64,000 nucleotides of DNA from Hypoxylon rubiginosum (GCA_902806565.1 CADCXA010000003.1:62001-126000), one strand, 5' to 3'; counted from the stretch's first letter, positions 23,983 to 36,045 are shown. Notes: generated from the letters alone by a model not told the origin. Translations and numbers: made by a program.

Positions 23983-24198
23983 ACCTCGTGGAGTCATGGC
24001 AAAGTCTACGTGACGTAGACAATGCTACGAGCGGACAGGCACAAGCAAATAACAATGTAATTTAGAAAATCCGAATTGATTCCCCTATATTGACGCTGTA
24101 CCTCACACTTTTTGTAATCAAGTACCTACACGAGTAGGCATTCACTCAATCTATATTACCACGTGAATACTGCTCAGTGCCGATATGGCTTTTTCCTA

Positions 24199-25950
24199 CT
24201 AGTAAACTGGATATCTAAATGCATCGAATGTGTACTTCCATGATTCTGTCGACGCGCTGTCGGAAACGCAATTAAAAGAGGTGCCATTGCCAGACCACAG
24301 AGGGCGGAGCGGCCACTTGCACAAAGTTGTGATATTGCCCGCGTTCTCGAGTGTGTCAGGGGCGATACCATTCTCAGCCCATTCAATAACAGTCTGTAAT
24401 GTAGTCGCGGGCCAACCACCAGCAGGCTGGGCCCTATTGCTTCCGCAGTGGGAGCCACCCGGTACAACATAAAATCGGTAAAATTCATCCATGGCAGAGA
24501 TGCTTTCGTCATAATCAAGCCCGCCATACATTGCGTTACGAACGGATTCGTAGTAATGGACCGACGATCCCGCCGGTATAGAGGAATCTGCCTCTCCGTG
24601 AACGTGTATGACCTTACCCCCAGCTGATCTAAAGGGACCGAGGTCTGGCCAAGTAGTCTGCAATGAATCGTAATATTTCTGTTCGCCGAGTGCCATCCAG
24701 TCTCGCAATGTATCCGCAATGACATTCTCGAGGCTATCAAGACTGTCTTTATCTTCGAGATTGAGAAAACGGGCCACCCACTGTCCCCCTAGCCCTGAAA
24801 GGCTGGGTTCCCACGCTGCCGTGTCTGCATTGTAATGGTTCGTAGCGTCAGCAAACGAAGAACCCGGTTGAGGATTCAAGTAGATACGCTTTCCTTCCGA
24901 GTCAATTAGACCGTTCGTAAATGCAGAAGCTACGGCTACACCTTCTGCTGTGACAGTGCCGCTCTGTTCGGGAGTAGAACCGCCGCCCGGAAATTGACGC
25001 CGGAGCAGCGAGGGCGGTCCTCCGGGAAAGCCACCGCTCGATGCGGCACAGTAGTACGGTTCGCCGATAGTTGAGCTGTAGTCGAAATTCAGCTTGCAGA
25101 GATCAGACCTCGAGATGACGCCGTCAATCTTGCCATCCAGGCCATCGCACGCGGCGATCGTCAGGTTAACGATTTTCTCAAGTTCGCAAGGAGGAGGGTA
25201 GTAGCCGAGAGCCTGCTCTATGACTCCGCCAGAAAGATGGTTCGTCTGCAGCTGGCTGAACCGGAAGGCAGGGGCACCAGTGACGAGACCGTCGAATTGG
25301 CTAGCGAAGCGTTGGATCTGGCTCCATCCTTCACGGCCCCCTTCAGAGCATCCCTGGTAGTATGAGTACAGCTTGTTATCCTGAGATACATTGAAGAAGT
25401 TCCGGGTGAACTGCTTTCCAAGCGTGGCAAGTTCGTGATGGGCCTGGTACCCGAACATGTACGTCGCTTGCCAATTGATGGTACCTTTCCCTAAAAGGAA
25501 CACGCCATCGTACTGCGTGTTGAAGTTGCCAAAGCCGCCATCCGTGATGCCCGATACTGCCCCGACGATGATTCCGGTAGGGCTTGAAGAAGCCCCTGAG
25601 TTTATCGCTAGCCCGCCACCTCCGGTTGACACGTAACGATTCGTAAACTTTTCCGGCGGAGGTACTAAGTATGACACGTGAACGATGTCGTTGGCGAGTC
25701 CATTGTGGGAATAGGCGAACGTGACGTTGCAATAATCAATCACGGCGGACTCGTACCACTGGGAACTGACGGATTTGTTTACAGTCAGAGCAGCCGAGAC
25801 CGATTCTGTATCAATCGCGATACCAAGTCCAAGGTCTTGAATGGGGAGCACGCTCGCAGCGTAGTCGGTGGTGCAGTAATCAGCGAGGGTGGTAGCGTGG
25901 ACGGTAGCAACCGCGTTGCCTATGGCCAGTGTTCTACTAGCAGAGACCAT
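24199..25950 (-). CDS. secreted tannase / feruloyl esterase family protein (583 aa)
   Basis: Single exon. I start at the ATG at 25950 (MVSASRTLAIGN) because the open frame further upstream has no ATG and a TATA element lies about 110 bp away; the N-terminus then reads as a signal peptide. The tannase fold signature is complete. The nucleophile Ser202 sits in QGCSEGGREG with the adjoining Cys201. The acid residue lies in VHGEADSSIP and the His in VPGGSHCGSN, with the partner Cys that bridges the catalytic Ser and His in this family (CS-D-HC motif). Several Cys and N-glycosylation sites fit secretion. The family cleaves gallate, ferulate or related phenolic esters of plant polymers. Which substrate applies cannot be read from the sequence. 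Confidence 0.87.
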   Translation of the reverse strand: MVSASRTLAIGNAVATVHATTLADYCTTDYAASVLPIQDLGLGIAIDTESVSAALTVNKSVSSQWYESAVIDYCNVTFAYSHNGLANDIVHVSYLVPPPEKFTNRYVSTGGGGLAINSGASSSPTGIIVGAVSGITDGGFGNFNTQYDGVFLLGKGTINWQATYMFGYQAHHELATLGKQFTRNFFNVSQDNKLYSYYQGCSEGGREGWSQIQRFASQFDGLVTGAPAFRFSQLQTNHLSGGVIEQALGYYPPPCELEKIVNLTIAACDGLDGKIDGVISRSDLCKLNFDYSSTIGEPYYCAASSGGFPGGPPSLLRRQFPGGGSTPEQSGTVTAEGVAVASAFTNGLIDSEGKRIYLNPQPGSSFADATNHYNADTAAWEPSLSGLGGQWVARFLNLEDKDSLDSLENVIADTLRDWMALGEQKYYDSLQTTWPDLGPFRSAGGKVIHVHGEADSSIPAGSSVHYYESVRNAMYGGLDYDESISAMDEFYRFYVVPGGSHCGSNRAQPAGGWPATTLQTVIEWAENGIAPDTLENAGNITTLCKWPLRPLWSGNGTSFNCVSDSASTESWKYTFDAFRYPVY

Positions 25951-26057
25951 CGCTGCGAGACTCGGCTTAAGCCTCTGAGATCGGGATACTCTGAAGAGTA
26001 AAGGCGGCTGGGATGAGATGGTGATCAGAGCCAAGGAACCCTAGGGCATCTGCTGGA

Positions 26058-26067
26058 TAAATATATA
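26058..26067 (-). promoter_or_regulatory. TATA-like element of the tannase-family gene
   Basis: TATATATTTA on the minus strand about 110 bp upstream of the ATG at 25950, which supports the shorter start. Confidence 0.4.
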
Positions 26068-27301
26068 GCCGCATCAGACATAGTAACATCTCTTGAGATG
26101 TCATAACTATCGGTTTCCGGTCTTCTAAGGAGCCTGCCAGGGATAAAGATCATCCGCGAGCATATTTGCTGGCGAGCGCCGCCGTGCCGTAAACTATACC
26201 CGAATCCGTAGAGAAGTGGATGTCAAGGACGGTAAGCTACCTACCTCCAATCATTCCGAAAACGCGGATGAAATTACCTACCTAAAAGGTAATACTCATT
26301 AGCCTCATATATACGAAGCTGGAAATGCTACTACGACTCCGAATCGCCTGTTATAATAGGCCGCGCGTCCCCACTCGTCCGCTTTCCTCATTTAGACATG
26401 GAGAAATAGAATGGAACGCTGGCAATGGATCCCGCCAGGATTAGGGATAATCATACATGAAAGGCACCTAGGAGGTAGGTATAGATCGAGATGGCAGAAT
26501 CAAATTGATGAAGGACCTTTCACACGACATGGAATGCATACCTCGTATCTTTTCTATCCTAGGAGGTAGGTAGGCAAACGCAGGTAGTTCCTTGGATTAG
26601 AGCGATGATTTGTTAACTAGATTATAGCTGTAGTTATCTAGCGTAGGCATTTAAGGTAGGAGGTAGGAGGTAGGAGGTAGGTATATGCGCGTCAAACCGC
26701 GTCTCACCAAATATTGAGAGCCGGTGAATCTAATCTAATCAGATCTTAATCCCATCCGGTCGGATCGGGTCGGATCTTATCTCGGCGGTAACTTGGCGCA
26801 GACCTAGACTCGTCTCGAACCACACGGGATGGGAGTCCCTACTGTACCTCTGTCTACGCTGTCTACGCGACTTCGTGGTGAAGAAATCGATAGCCTTCCT
26901 GATATGCCACATGTTTATCAGTGGCTGGTGACGGGGCCGTTCAGGGCGTTATGCTGTTGCGAACATATGCGACAAAAAGCTGCACTGTATTATAGGGCTT
27001 TCTTACCTTGTAGCTGTAGTGGATAGCCGCCTGAAGCATAGCGATTGATTAGGTAACTTATTAAGTGCCTAAGACGGCTAAGCTGACACTGTAAGTTTTA
27101 GGTGTAATTTACTAAGCTTATACTGAATGAATACCTGAAATATGGCGTGCAGCTCGCCATTTGCCAGGTGACTTATTGGTGATTAATACAGTAGATATGA
27201 GCTTACTTGGCACAGTGCAATTGCAACGAAAAGGCCCGCCGACACTCATGGTTTTTGAAAGAACCTGAGCGCGTCATCTTGTAGCTCATCATTGTCCTCG
27301 G
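26068..27301. other. intergenic with short-motif repeats
   Basis: No gene seen. Between about 26470 and 26685 there are several GGTAGG-type runs, including (AGGTAGG)-like tandem copies near 26655-26685. These belong to the genome's dispersed CCTAGGTA motif family. Confidence 0.45.
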
Positions 27302-27776
27302 ATCGCGGATGCGACTGGCATTTCTTCACGCCGTATCATTGCAAGTGCTAACGCGTAGGGGTAGGCTTTGGCTTTCTAACGCCATGCGTCACCACCAACC
27401 TGACCAGTTTTGAGATCGTGCTGCCGCCCTCAGCTGTGCCCGACGGCTCCCGGTACGCACTATCCTACCTCCTCTACAAATTTCGTGATAATGGCACCAT
27501 AGATACCTACTACCCAACCTTCTCCGTCTTCAGCAGCAACAGGTGTTGAAGCTTGCCCTAGGTATGGCTGGAATCCGACGGATTGCATCGCGCAGAATGC
27601 GGTCTCTCCCGGCTGAGACTGCAAGTTCAACTCTAACACCCACCCTTGCAAATTCTAGTTCAGGTTCCTCACCTACGACGTCGCCATATTCATCTTCGCG
27701 GCCAACATCGCCTGCGAGCATGGGCATAATGTCATGGCTGATCTCGCTCGTAGTAATAGCCATCGCATATAGTTAA
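27302..27776 (+). pseudogene. broken gene for a secreted GPI-anchored-type protein
   Basis: One frame (about 27352-27548, preceded by a branch-point and acceptor-like GCTAACGCGTAG) encodes FEIVLPPSAVPDGSRYALSY and then KFRDNGTIDTYYPTFSVF. This resembles the beta-sandwich repeat of a widespread fungal secreted-protein family related to KRE9/KNH1-like cell-wall proteins. It hits a stop at 27546. A second frame (27543-27776) ends with a Ser/Thr/Pro-rich stalk and a hydrophobic tail, MGIMSWLISLVVIAIAYS, exactly as in a GPI-anchor signal. A start-like MRLAFLHAVS precedes at about 27308. The parts sit in different frames, so the gene is frameshifted unless unusual introns join them. Transcript data would decide. 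Confidence 0.4.
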
Positions 27777-28254
27777 CTCAGGCGATTGCAACTCGAGTAG
27801 GCTATTGTACCCCTGAAGCACTTTCTCGTGTTGAGAAGACTCAGCGTCGCAATCAATATTAGAAGTTTCTACCTATGTGATTAGGTCTAAAACCATATCC
27901 CAATTCGTCGTATTTCTAACAAGCATTATAGAAATTTCAGATTCGCGCGTAGTGAGAGACGGCAACATCCATTGTGTTTACCTAGCGAAAGGAGTTAGCA
28001 TTGGCGCTCCAAATAAGGCACCCATGCTACAGATCCGGGGACGAGACCCAAATATGTTAGTCGACCGTGCTGCCAAGACATTTAATACGAGGAAACTCAT
28101 GTCTTGTATGCAAATACGATCCCACGTTAAGAACCCCCGATGATGGATCTGCCGTTGGTCGACTTATACAAGAATACAAGATGGCCGCACATCAATTTCA
28201 TCCTGTGGCATATCACGGCCTTTGATACGTTACTAAACGTATACTCATTGTACT

Positions 28255-30400
28255 ATGGCGCTGAGATGGGCGATATTTGCCATGCTAGCCGCGAGGGCCG
28301 CGTTTGCATCACCCGCGTCCACACCAAAGGCCGTGGTTCATGAGCGACGTAGCGCCCACCACGAGACAGCATTGATCAAACGAGACCGAGTTCCCCGAGG
28401 TGACATTTTTGAGATGCGCATTGGTCTTAAGCAGCAGAACCTGGATCGAGGGTATGAGCTTCTTATGGACGTCTCGGATCCGAAGTCGCCCAACTACGGA
28501 AAATACTGGCAGCGTGAAGAAATCGTCCAGATGTTCGCGCCAGCGGAAAAGACTGTTGAAACGGTGCAACATTGGCTATCGTCATCGGGAGTTGATAACG
28601 GGCGTCACGCCCTCACAGGAAGTGGCGGTTGGCTGGTCTTCAATGTGACAGTTGAAGAAGCAGAAAAGCTACTCAAGACGGAATATTGGCTGTACGAGGA
28701 TGAAGACGGGCAGGTTTCTGCAGGCTGCGACGAGTGAGAATGACGCACCAGACGATTTCGTCCACCCTTACTAACGACACTCAACAGATATTATGTTCCA
28801 AGCCAGTTTAGTGAACACGTCGACTTCATATACCCAGGAGTTGTCACGGCAGATAGCAAGAACCCGGGTAGCCTTAAGAGACGGCCCACCTTGAAAGCAG
28901 CAAGGGGAAACACCAAGCGTCAACAGTCCAACTGCTCAGATGCAGCGACGCCAGAATGTATCGCAGCGCTCTACAGCATTCCACCCGCCGACAAGGCACA
29001 CCCTAACAACTCTATGGGGTTCTTCCAGAAAGGGTCGTGGTATCAGGAAAAGGACCTTGACCTATTCTTCGAAACGTATGCTCCCAACATACCTCAAGGG
29101 ACTCGCCCCCTCAACTTGAGTATCAACCAAATCGTCTGGCATTATAACGAAAATGATACATATGTCAGCCAGCCCGATGAAGCAGACCTGGATCTTGATA
29201 TGGCATATCCAATTATCTACCCCCAGACGACCACGGTTTACCAGGTAGACGATGAGTACTACAATTTGCATTCGTCCAATGCATACTTTGGTATTTTCAA
29301 TACCTTTCTCGATGCTATCGATGGTGTAAGTCCTTACCAGTTTCTCGCTGTGCGAATGTTGTCACTAACACAAAGCGGTAGTCATACTGTAACTACTCGG
29401 CCTACGGCGAAACTGGTGACAATCCACAGTACGACGCCAGCTACCCCAATAACAAGACAGCCGTAGCCCCTGGACGACCAGAACCCTTCGATCCTGGCAA
29501 TTACAAGGGAGAGCGCATGTGCGGTGTCTACGAACCGACTAACGTCATCTCAATGTCTTATTCGAGACCCGAGTCCACCTTCAGCGTCAGCTACCAGATG
29601 CGGCAATGCAATGAGTTAGTCAAACTACCCACATCACCCCGACGATAGGGGCGAATACAGAGATGTTAACAAGTATACAGGTGGATGAAATTAGGTCTTC
29701 AAGGCGTAACCGTCGTAGGTTCCGCCGGAAACAGCGGTCCGCTTGCTACTCGCCAATGTATGGCCAGCAACTACGGCTCATTCTGGGCTTCTCATCCAGG
29801 AAAGTATGTATCTCCGGGCATCACATACCTCAAAGCCGAGCGTAGCCAAAAACTAACCTTGGAAATAGCTGCCCATTTGTTACCTCAGTCGGCGCTACTA
29901 TGCTGCTACCAAACGGCACCCAGGCCGTGGCGGGGGACGAGGGCTGGGCATCGTCCGGTGGCTTCTCTCGCTACTTTCCCGCTCCCGAGTACCAAAAATC
30001 GATCATTTCCACCTATTTTGAGAAACACGACCCGGGTCGCTCCAGTATGTATAACAGTTCCGGCCGCGGCTTTCCAGACATCTCCGCTCTCGGTAAGAAT
30101 GTCGCTGTGGCCGTACTAGGCGAGCTAGGTGTCTCCGACGGCACCTCTGCTGCCACGCCGATAATTGGTGCCATGTTCAATCGGATCAACGAGGAGCGGT
30201 TGGCTGTTGGGAAATCGACCGTGGGTTTCGTTAACCCTGTTCTCTATGCCAACCCAGGGATCTTTAATGATATCACGACGGGTAATAACTCGATATGCGA
30301 CATGGAAGGCTTCAGTGCGGTAGAAGGTTGGGATCCTGCGAGCGGATTGGGAACGCCGAGCTACCCGACCTTGCTAGAAACATTCATGGCTCTACCATAG
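28255..30400 (+). CDS. sedolisin (S53) tripeptidyl-peptidase-like protease (634 aa, 5 exons)
   Basis: Exons 28255-28733, 28788-29325, 29382-29614, 29681-29803 and 29869-30400 join into 1905 nt. A signal peptide (MALRWAIFAMLAARAAFA) is followed by the pro-kumamolisin prosegment, typical in DVSDPKSPNYGKYW and in the later YYVPSQFSEHVDFIYPGV. The mature enzyme begins after a Lys/Arg-rich stretch (GNTKRQQS). Catalytic candidates are the Glu and Asp in DEADLDLDMAYPI and the Ser in SDGTSAATPIIGAM. The oxyanion-region Asp lies in the preceding GSAGNSGP segment, and GFPDISALG and the calcium-site motif GWDPASGLGTP are present. Sedolisins act at acid pH outside the cell and release tripeptides or cut internally. 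All family elements are present, so it should be active. Confidence 0.9.
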
Positions 30401-30762
30401 ATTCGACATAGCAAATCACACTGCTTTCGAAAAGAACAGTGCAGAGAAGTCTACTAAACTCGCCTTTGGCTTTGCATCGCTTGCAAATACGTAGACGGCC
30501 ACCGCACCCTCACGGTCCGGGGGTAAATATCAAAGAGCAATAAACGATGAGCGACCTGACACTTCCTATTTCGCATTTGTGTTTATTTCATGTTCTAAGA
30601 CGTAAAAGAGCAGCGCGCGGATATTGATACGCCAGGGAGGGAGACGATTGGAGATAAGTACTCACAATTACATATGCTAGGTACTATATACCCATAATAC
30701 AGGCTCGCTTCAAATTAAAGGGTCTTGCCACCCAGCACCTACGTATCATCGATCCATACGCC
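30401..30762. other. convergent intergenic spacer
   Basis: Separates the 3' ends of the sedolisin and TMEM19-like genes. It should hold both transcript ends; no distinct terminator structure was recognised. Confidence 0.4.
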
Positions 30763-31923
30763 TTAAGCCTTGAAAATACTCTCAAGAGGTACCCCCCAAT
30801 ACCAACCAGCCAACACCATTGCGCCAACGCTCATTGTAAAGGCCATGAGAAAATTAACATCGTTATTGTCCAACAGATCGAGTCCGCTCTCGGCCACTCG
30901 CGTTGGCTTGAGGTCGCCAAAGTGGGAACTGCGATGTTTATCCTTCGGGTCATACGGGTCCGTAGTAGACGCACTATCCACGCTGCCCGTGGATTGCTTC
31001 TCGACAGCACGGCTCCCTTCTCCGTGTAGTAGTTTTGCTTTCGCATCGGTAGTGACCTTATCAAAGCGCTCGTGCGCATGCGTCTCAGCGCTCTCAGAAG
31101 TCAATACACGCACGCCGCCGTCACCTTCGACGATCTTTCCGGACCGTACATCACGTACGCTCTTTTGGAACCACCCCCCAAGAAGACTGTCCAGCACACT
31201 ACCAAGCGCGCCCCACAGACATAAGCCCCATGCGAGTGTGGCTTTTTGGTTAACAGTCCAGCTGTCGCCACCGCCGACTCTGCCCTTGGTGTCCTCACCG
31301 CAGAGCGGAAGAAACAGGAGGGCAGAAGTCACGACGATCATAGAACCGAGCAAGCCGGCGACCAAGCCCCATAGTGTGACGCCGCCGTTGGTGCCTCGCG
31401 GCACCTTTCGTAAGGAGAAAGAGGTAAGCAATCTCGGCGTGCTGCGCGACAATATGCCTAGCTCGGAGGAGAAGGTATCGGCGCTCACAGCGGCGTAGTT
31501 GGCAATGATCCCGACGACGAGCAGATCACCGCCCCAGCTGTAGCAGAACGAACCCTCGGGGACCTGTCCGTGGGTGACGATCGCCTCGCGTCGCATGCGG
31601 AGCTGGTAGGCGTGCAGCAGAGACAGGATGGAGGCCATCAGCGAGTTCGCGAGCACCTGCACATGCGTCCTCGGGCCCTCGCCGCCGGCGTTACCTTGCG
31701 AGCTCAGGGTGAGGCCGGCTTTCACGCCCGCTTTGATCTTGGTGACGCGCGTGCCGGCTAGGAAGAAGACGCAGAGGAGGACGAAGGGCAGGTTCCATGG
31801 ATGAACAGCGTGCGCGGCGGCAGTCAGCGCCGCGGTAAGGATGCCGAGAGGAGTAAGCGACTTGTGGGAGTACGCCCGGTATACGAGGGCGAGCGTCGCG
31901 GGGACGGCGATGACGGCTTTCAT
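30763..31923 (-). CDS. TMEM19/DUF92 family integral membrane protein (386 aa)
   Basis: Single exon from the ATG at 31923. Several hydrophobic helices are visible, including TPLGILTAALTAAAHAVHPW, the family-typical FVLLCVFFLAGTRVTKI, and GLVAGLLGSMIVVTSALLF. The DUF92 signature motifs are present: TRVTKIKAGVK, a Gly/Asn segment before the second helix (GNAGGEGPRTHVQVLANS), ADTFSSELGILS and TNGGVTLWG. The C-terminal third contains a polar, probably cytoplasmic, insert of about 80 residues before a last helix. DUF92 proteins are related to VTE6-type phytyl-phosphate kinases and to animal TMEM19. The fungal members are uncharacterised, so a lipid or isoprenoid phosphate kinase role is a family-based guess. 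Intact, with usual length. Confidence 0.85.
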   Translation of the reverse strand: MKAVIAVPATLALVYRAYSHKSLTPLGILTAALTAAAHAVHPWNLPFVLLCVFFLAGTRVTKIKAGVKAGLTLSSQGNAGGEGPRTHVQVLANSLMASILSLLHAYQLRMRREAIVTHGQVPEGSFCYSWGGDLLVVGIIANYAAVSADTFSSELGILSRSTPRLLTSFSLRKVPRGTNGGVTLWGLVAGLLGSMIVVTSALLFLPLCGEDTKGRVGGGDSWTVNQKATLAWGLCLWGALGSVLDSLLGGWFQKSVRDVRSGKIVEGDGGVRVLTSESAETHAHERFDKVTTDAKAKLLHGEGSRAVEKQSTGSVDSASTTDPYDPKDKHRSSHFGDLKPTRVAESGLDLLDNNDVNFLMAFTMSVGAMVLAGWYWGVPLESIFKA

Positions 31924-32218
31924 GACGAAAGTTTCCTAGTGCTCTCTTCGAGTGAAAGAGTAGGTCACTTGCTTGGTCAGGTAGCTGGGTAGAATGTTGC
32001 GAAGCTGGCCAAAGTTGTAAATGTGGAGAAATCGCTATTACGTACGTAGGTAAGCTTCAGCTCACTTTACTCTGATCTTATCCTTATCGTTATCTGTTCT
32101 TTTATCGATAGACGAGATAAGATGCTTAGCGTGGATAGCTCATAAACACTGTTGGAAAGAGCTTCACCGGATCACGAAGAACAGCAGAATAATAAGAGTG
32201 GCACTTTTAAGGGTCAAA

Positions 32219-33279
32219 CTACAGCCCCGATTGAGAAACATCCCAATGCAAACCTTCTCCGAAACCAATATCCGCGTTTTCCATTTTGATAGCCACGTTC
32301 CAACGACGCATGCCCGGCCAGAAATTGTCATATTTAGTATCACTACCATGACCGCTGTTACGATTACTGCCCCCATCATCATCACCATCATCATCATCAG
32401 CTACGTCGCGATCATGCTGAGACATGTCTATCCATCCCAACGTTGCTTTCCTTGTCGACATGGTGGGCTGGATTTTGCACCAGCGGCTCGTTCCGATCAA
32501 TTCCTCACCAGCCCGTGAGTTGTCTTGACGCCCGTCTGGCAGCGGCGGCTGCACTAGAGACGTGTCGATCCCCACGTACTTCAACCATGAGAGTGCTAGG
32601 GGGAAGGATGGCGCCCACCGTACAGGTTGGAAAGCCGCTTGGAAAAAGAACTTGTCACTCGGCCTCGATTCAGTATCGTGGCTACTGTCACTCGACACCG
32701 CAGTATCATAAGGATATACTCTGACTCTCGTCTTTCCGTCGGGCGATTCATCCCATTCAAAACGTGCGAGATGTTTTGGGATATTCCAGTCTGCCAGATG
32801 TTAAAACAATCGAGGTAAACCTGATGAGCGAGATGTTGGACACATTCTAAGGAAGAGGACTCACTTTTCCGCCCATTCCAGCATGTAGACTTCCGCGACA
32901 CGTATATTCTCGTGATCCTCGGGTTCTTCATCTTCTTTCTCTTTCCCTTGGGGTCGTCCTTTTCATAGGCGAAGAATCCCGGACAGATGATCAGTTCATC
33001 ATAGGGGCCTAGGGGACTTTCGGTGTAGCGAATGATCTGGAACTGGCTCAGGCCACCAAAGTGTTCTCCGGACGCAGCCGGGTCCGCAAAAGGCGATTTC
33101 GCTTCTAGAGCCGAGTATGTGATTGACGGCAGCCCATCTTGTCTTTCATCTTGGGGGTTGGCTTTTACTTCAGCGGCAGAGGCCTTGCTTGTCCAGAAAC
33201 TCAACATGTAGACTGTCCCCTTCAGTTTCCAGGGAGCAGGTGTAGGCACGATTATCTCGTCGTTATTTGATTCCTCCAT
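32219..33279 (-). CDS. acetoacetate-decarboxylase-like fold protein (328 aa, 2 exons)
   Basis: Exons 32865-33279 and 32219-32790 join at RK|NWNIPKHLARFEW. The sequence matches a fungal group with the acetoacetate decarboxylase-like beta-cone fold: PAPWKLKGTVYMLSFW at the start, FGGLSQFQIIRYTESPLGPY, DELIICPGFF, ITRIYVSRKSTCWNGRKNWN and IPKHLARFEW. No signal peptide is seen. The C-terminal about 60 residues include an Asp-rich low-complexity insert, DRDVADDDDGDDDGG, encoded by a GAT/CAT repeat near 32370-32400, and an ending typical of the family (MENADIGFGEGLHWD). True acetoacetate decarboxylases use a lysine Schiff base. Whether that Lys is kept here I cannot say, and many fungal members have no known reaction. 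Confidence 0.78.
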
Positions 33280-34252
33280 TTTATCACCTTATTAGGTAAG
33301 CGATAATACGTGCTCTTAGCTGAAAGGGAAAGGAAGGACGGCAACGGTGATGATCTTTGTAGATTGAGGGCTGGGTTTAAGAATTCGGGTGGTTGTATCT
33401 TTTTAGCCACACGCTGTAACACGTACTCTTTAGCCAACCACAGCGAGTTGTAGCGCTCCTACGCAGCCCTAGCCCACTAGTGTACTGGTACGGGCCAAGA
33501 GGTGCGGCCCGTGCAATAGTACATAGACTAAGCTCAGTAAGATATTCCACTTGGCGACACGCTCTAGACTCATTCACCTGAACTGATTCATCTGCCCCCA
33601 ATGCTACACCACACTAGGTAGACCGATTCACCTCCCTCTAATTCGACACAATGAGCGATCGAGTCCTCTAGTACTGATATAAGATTTTCAATCGATTGGA
33701 TGTCAGGGAGTTGATTGGGATGTCAGAGAGGCTCAACACTGAACAGCCTTGACATCCTCACACCACCATCGCAATGCGCAATCTTTGGGTACCTAGCACC
33801 TAACCCTAGCTTAAATAGCCTTAAGAATCCTTCGGATACGGCCCCTGTCCAATGACTTCCATAAGTTACACAGCATCTACTGCCTTACTGCGGCAGCTCA
33901 TCATGACACTCCAACAATTGAAGGTTGTCAAGTGGCACGATTCATTCAGCTTTGATGCGCGATACCTATGTCAAATGATTGATTACCTTCAGACGAAAAG
34001 GCCCCTGCAGTGAGCATGCGTTTCATAATTTTATATCAGGTACGTAGGTACCTGGATAAGCAATAGTAAGCCATACCATGTAGCATTATAGCATTACAGG
34101 GCTAGCTTATCGGCTAGGGGTATAAGTACTAATATCATCTGTTCAGGGTATTTGATAGTTCCCTGCCATCATCGAGGAGACTTTTTCCGACGAGGGAGTT
34201 TCCTTCATCTCGTACCAGAACAATTGATTTACATCAACTTTTCACCTCGGTC
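33280..34252. other. intergenic, no feature seen
   Basis: Promoter-side DNA for the divergent genes on either side. TACGTAGGTACCTGG and related short motifs occur near 33789 and 34039. No supported open frame. Confidence 0.4.
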
Positions 34253-35573
34253 ATGGTGATGGAGTTAACCGATAGCGGCAGGCAGAGGCTAGAGACCAGC
34301 ATAATTGCCGGCACCCTTGTTGTATTAGCAGTTGCTATACGTTTCTGGTGCAAGTTCTTACTGAAAAGCCGTATCCATTCCGAAGATTGGTGGATACTTG
34401 CCGCGGTGCCGATTTACATTGGTGCTGTCGCTGATGACATATGGGGTACGCTCGCGTTTCTCTCCTTTCTCTCGTTTCTCGTCACAAGCACCACGATCCC
34501 ACGATCCCGTACTGACAGTACGCAAAAGGTGTCTACAATGGAATTAGCGGCGAAGATTCCCAGCAAGTAATAGCCACACTGCTGCAAAACCCAACCCCTG
34601 AGCTTGCCTTGGCTTTGGAGAACTACTTGAAGGTAAATATCATTAGAGGTTGTCTTCTGGTTCTACCTGCTCACTCAGTTTACTTGTAGGCCCTATATAT
34701 CGGCTTCATACTCAACCTATTTTTGCTTACCGTCATTCGAATCTCCATATGCCTTCTATATCAGCGAATCTTTGCAACCCCTGGCTTTAGAATTGGGTCT
34801 TTCATTATGATAGGCCTAAGCGTCGCCTGGTTTATTTCGGCTTTTGTCGTGGGCGTGGTGTACTGCATGCCACTTGACAAGTTTTGGCATCCGTTCAAGG
34901 ATGGGCGTTGCTTGAATTTCAACCTCTTCTACCTTATCATCGGCATATTCGAAACTGTGATCGATTTTACAATACTAGTTCTCCCCGTGAGAGCCACTTT
35001 CAAGGTTCAAATGCCCATGAAGACGAAATTTCTCGTATCAGGTATCTTTCTTATCGGGGGCGTGTAAGTCAAGATCTTGACCCTAAAACTAGTCACCCGC
35101 ACCAAGCTCACAAATATAGTGCCATTATCACCAATATTCTTCGGTTATACAACATCTATCGACCGGGAGAGCAATTCGTGTCATTCACAGAATCGATATT
35201 CTGGACACACATTCACGGGTTGATATCGGTGATTTGTGCCAATCTCCCGGTCTATAAGCCTCTTAGGAACAAAATGGCGAGCTTCTTCTTCGTGATACAG
35301 AGAAGTTTCGGCTCATCATTCCGTCGGTCACGAGCCGGCACGAGTCAAAGGATTAACGACTCCGCAGAAGGTCTCGGACCCAGTTTCCAGTTGAAGTCAG
35401 TCCCATCGAATCCTTCCGTGGGATGTCAGAAGCGCCGTGATAATTACTCGGAGGAGGCTAAACACCCCATTCTTAACAATTATGAGGGTGCAAATCTTGG
35501 TAATTCCTCCGTGGACACACTCACCATCATGCCGGTTGGAATTGTACGAACGAGGAAGGTTGATGTGGTCTAA
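34253..35573 (+). CDS. PTH11-like / fungal rhodopsin-domain membrane protein (374 aa, 4 exons)
   Basis: Exons 34253-34445, 34529-34632, 34690-35063 and 35120-35573 join into 1125 nt. Seven hydrophobic segments follow the fungal rhodopsin-like (DUF3433-unrelated, PTH11-type) pattern: SIIAGTLVVLAVAIRFWCKF, then the HSEDWWILAA motif, FLLTVIRISICLLYQRIFAT, VAWFISAFVVGVVYCMPLDK with the FW...GRCLNF loop, and IGIFETVIDFTILVLPVRA. A later helix holds FTESIFWTHIHGLISVICAN, leading to LPVYKPL. The cytoplasmic tail of about 110 residues is Ser-rich. PTH11 of rice-blast fungus senses host surfaces; most relatives have no known ligand. No CFEM domain precedes the helices. A second in-frame ATG two codons downstream is an equally good start. 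Confidence 0.82.
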
Positions 35574-36045
35574 GTATCTGGAGAATGAATCCCCTCAGTT
35601 CTCGAAGACAAAACTATTACAAAGCAACAAGGGCCAGAAAGGAAGACCGGCCAAGTGTAGGAAAGGAACCAATCGTGATGGCTCACCCGGTTCACCCAAC
35701 CACATTCAACTCACGAGCACCTGGAGCAGGTGAGCCTAATAAAACCAGCAGGACAGGAGACGATTCAGGTGAGTGTATGGCCTGAAAGTAGTGAAGAGCG
35801 GGAGTATAAGTACAGAAGGATTGTATTTAGTCATTCGTTCCTTGATCAATGGGCAACACGGTTCGAAAGCTCTGACGGGGCATGAGCTCGGAAGCCAACA
35901 ATGAAGACGATAGCACGGTAAATGACTTCGGAACGAGCGACAGTTCTCAAGACTTTCTTCACGGGCAAGTGAGGAAAGCATCGTCTATGGGGTAGAGGAC
36001 CTACCACCATTACATATAGCATTCGACCTAATCGACGACATAGCG

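Noticed and set aside
24174..26034. Longer N-terminus for the tannase-family protein beginning at 26034
   Set aside because: That position is not an ATG and a TATA-like element lies immediately upstream, so the ATG at 25950 is preferred.
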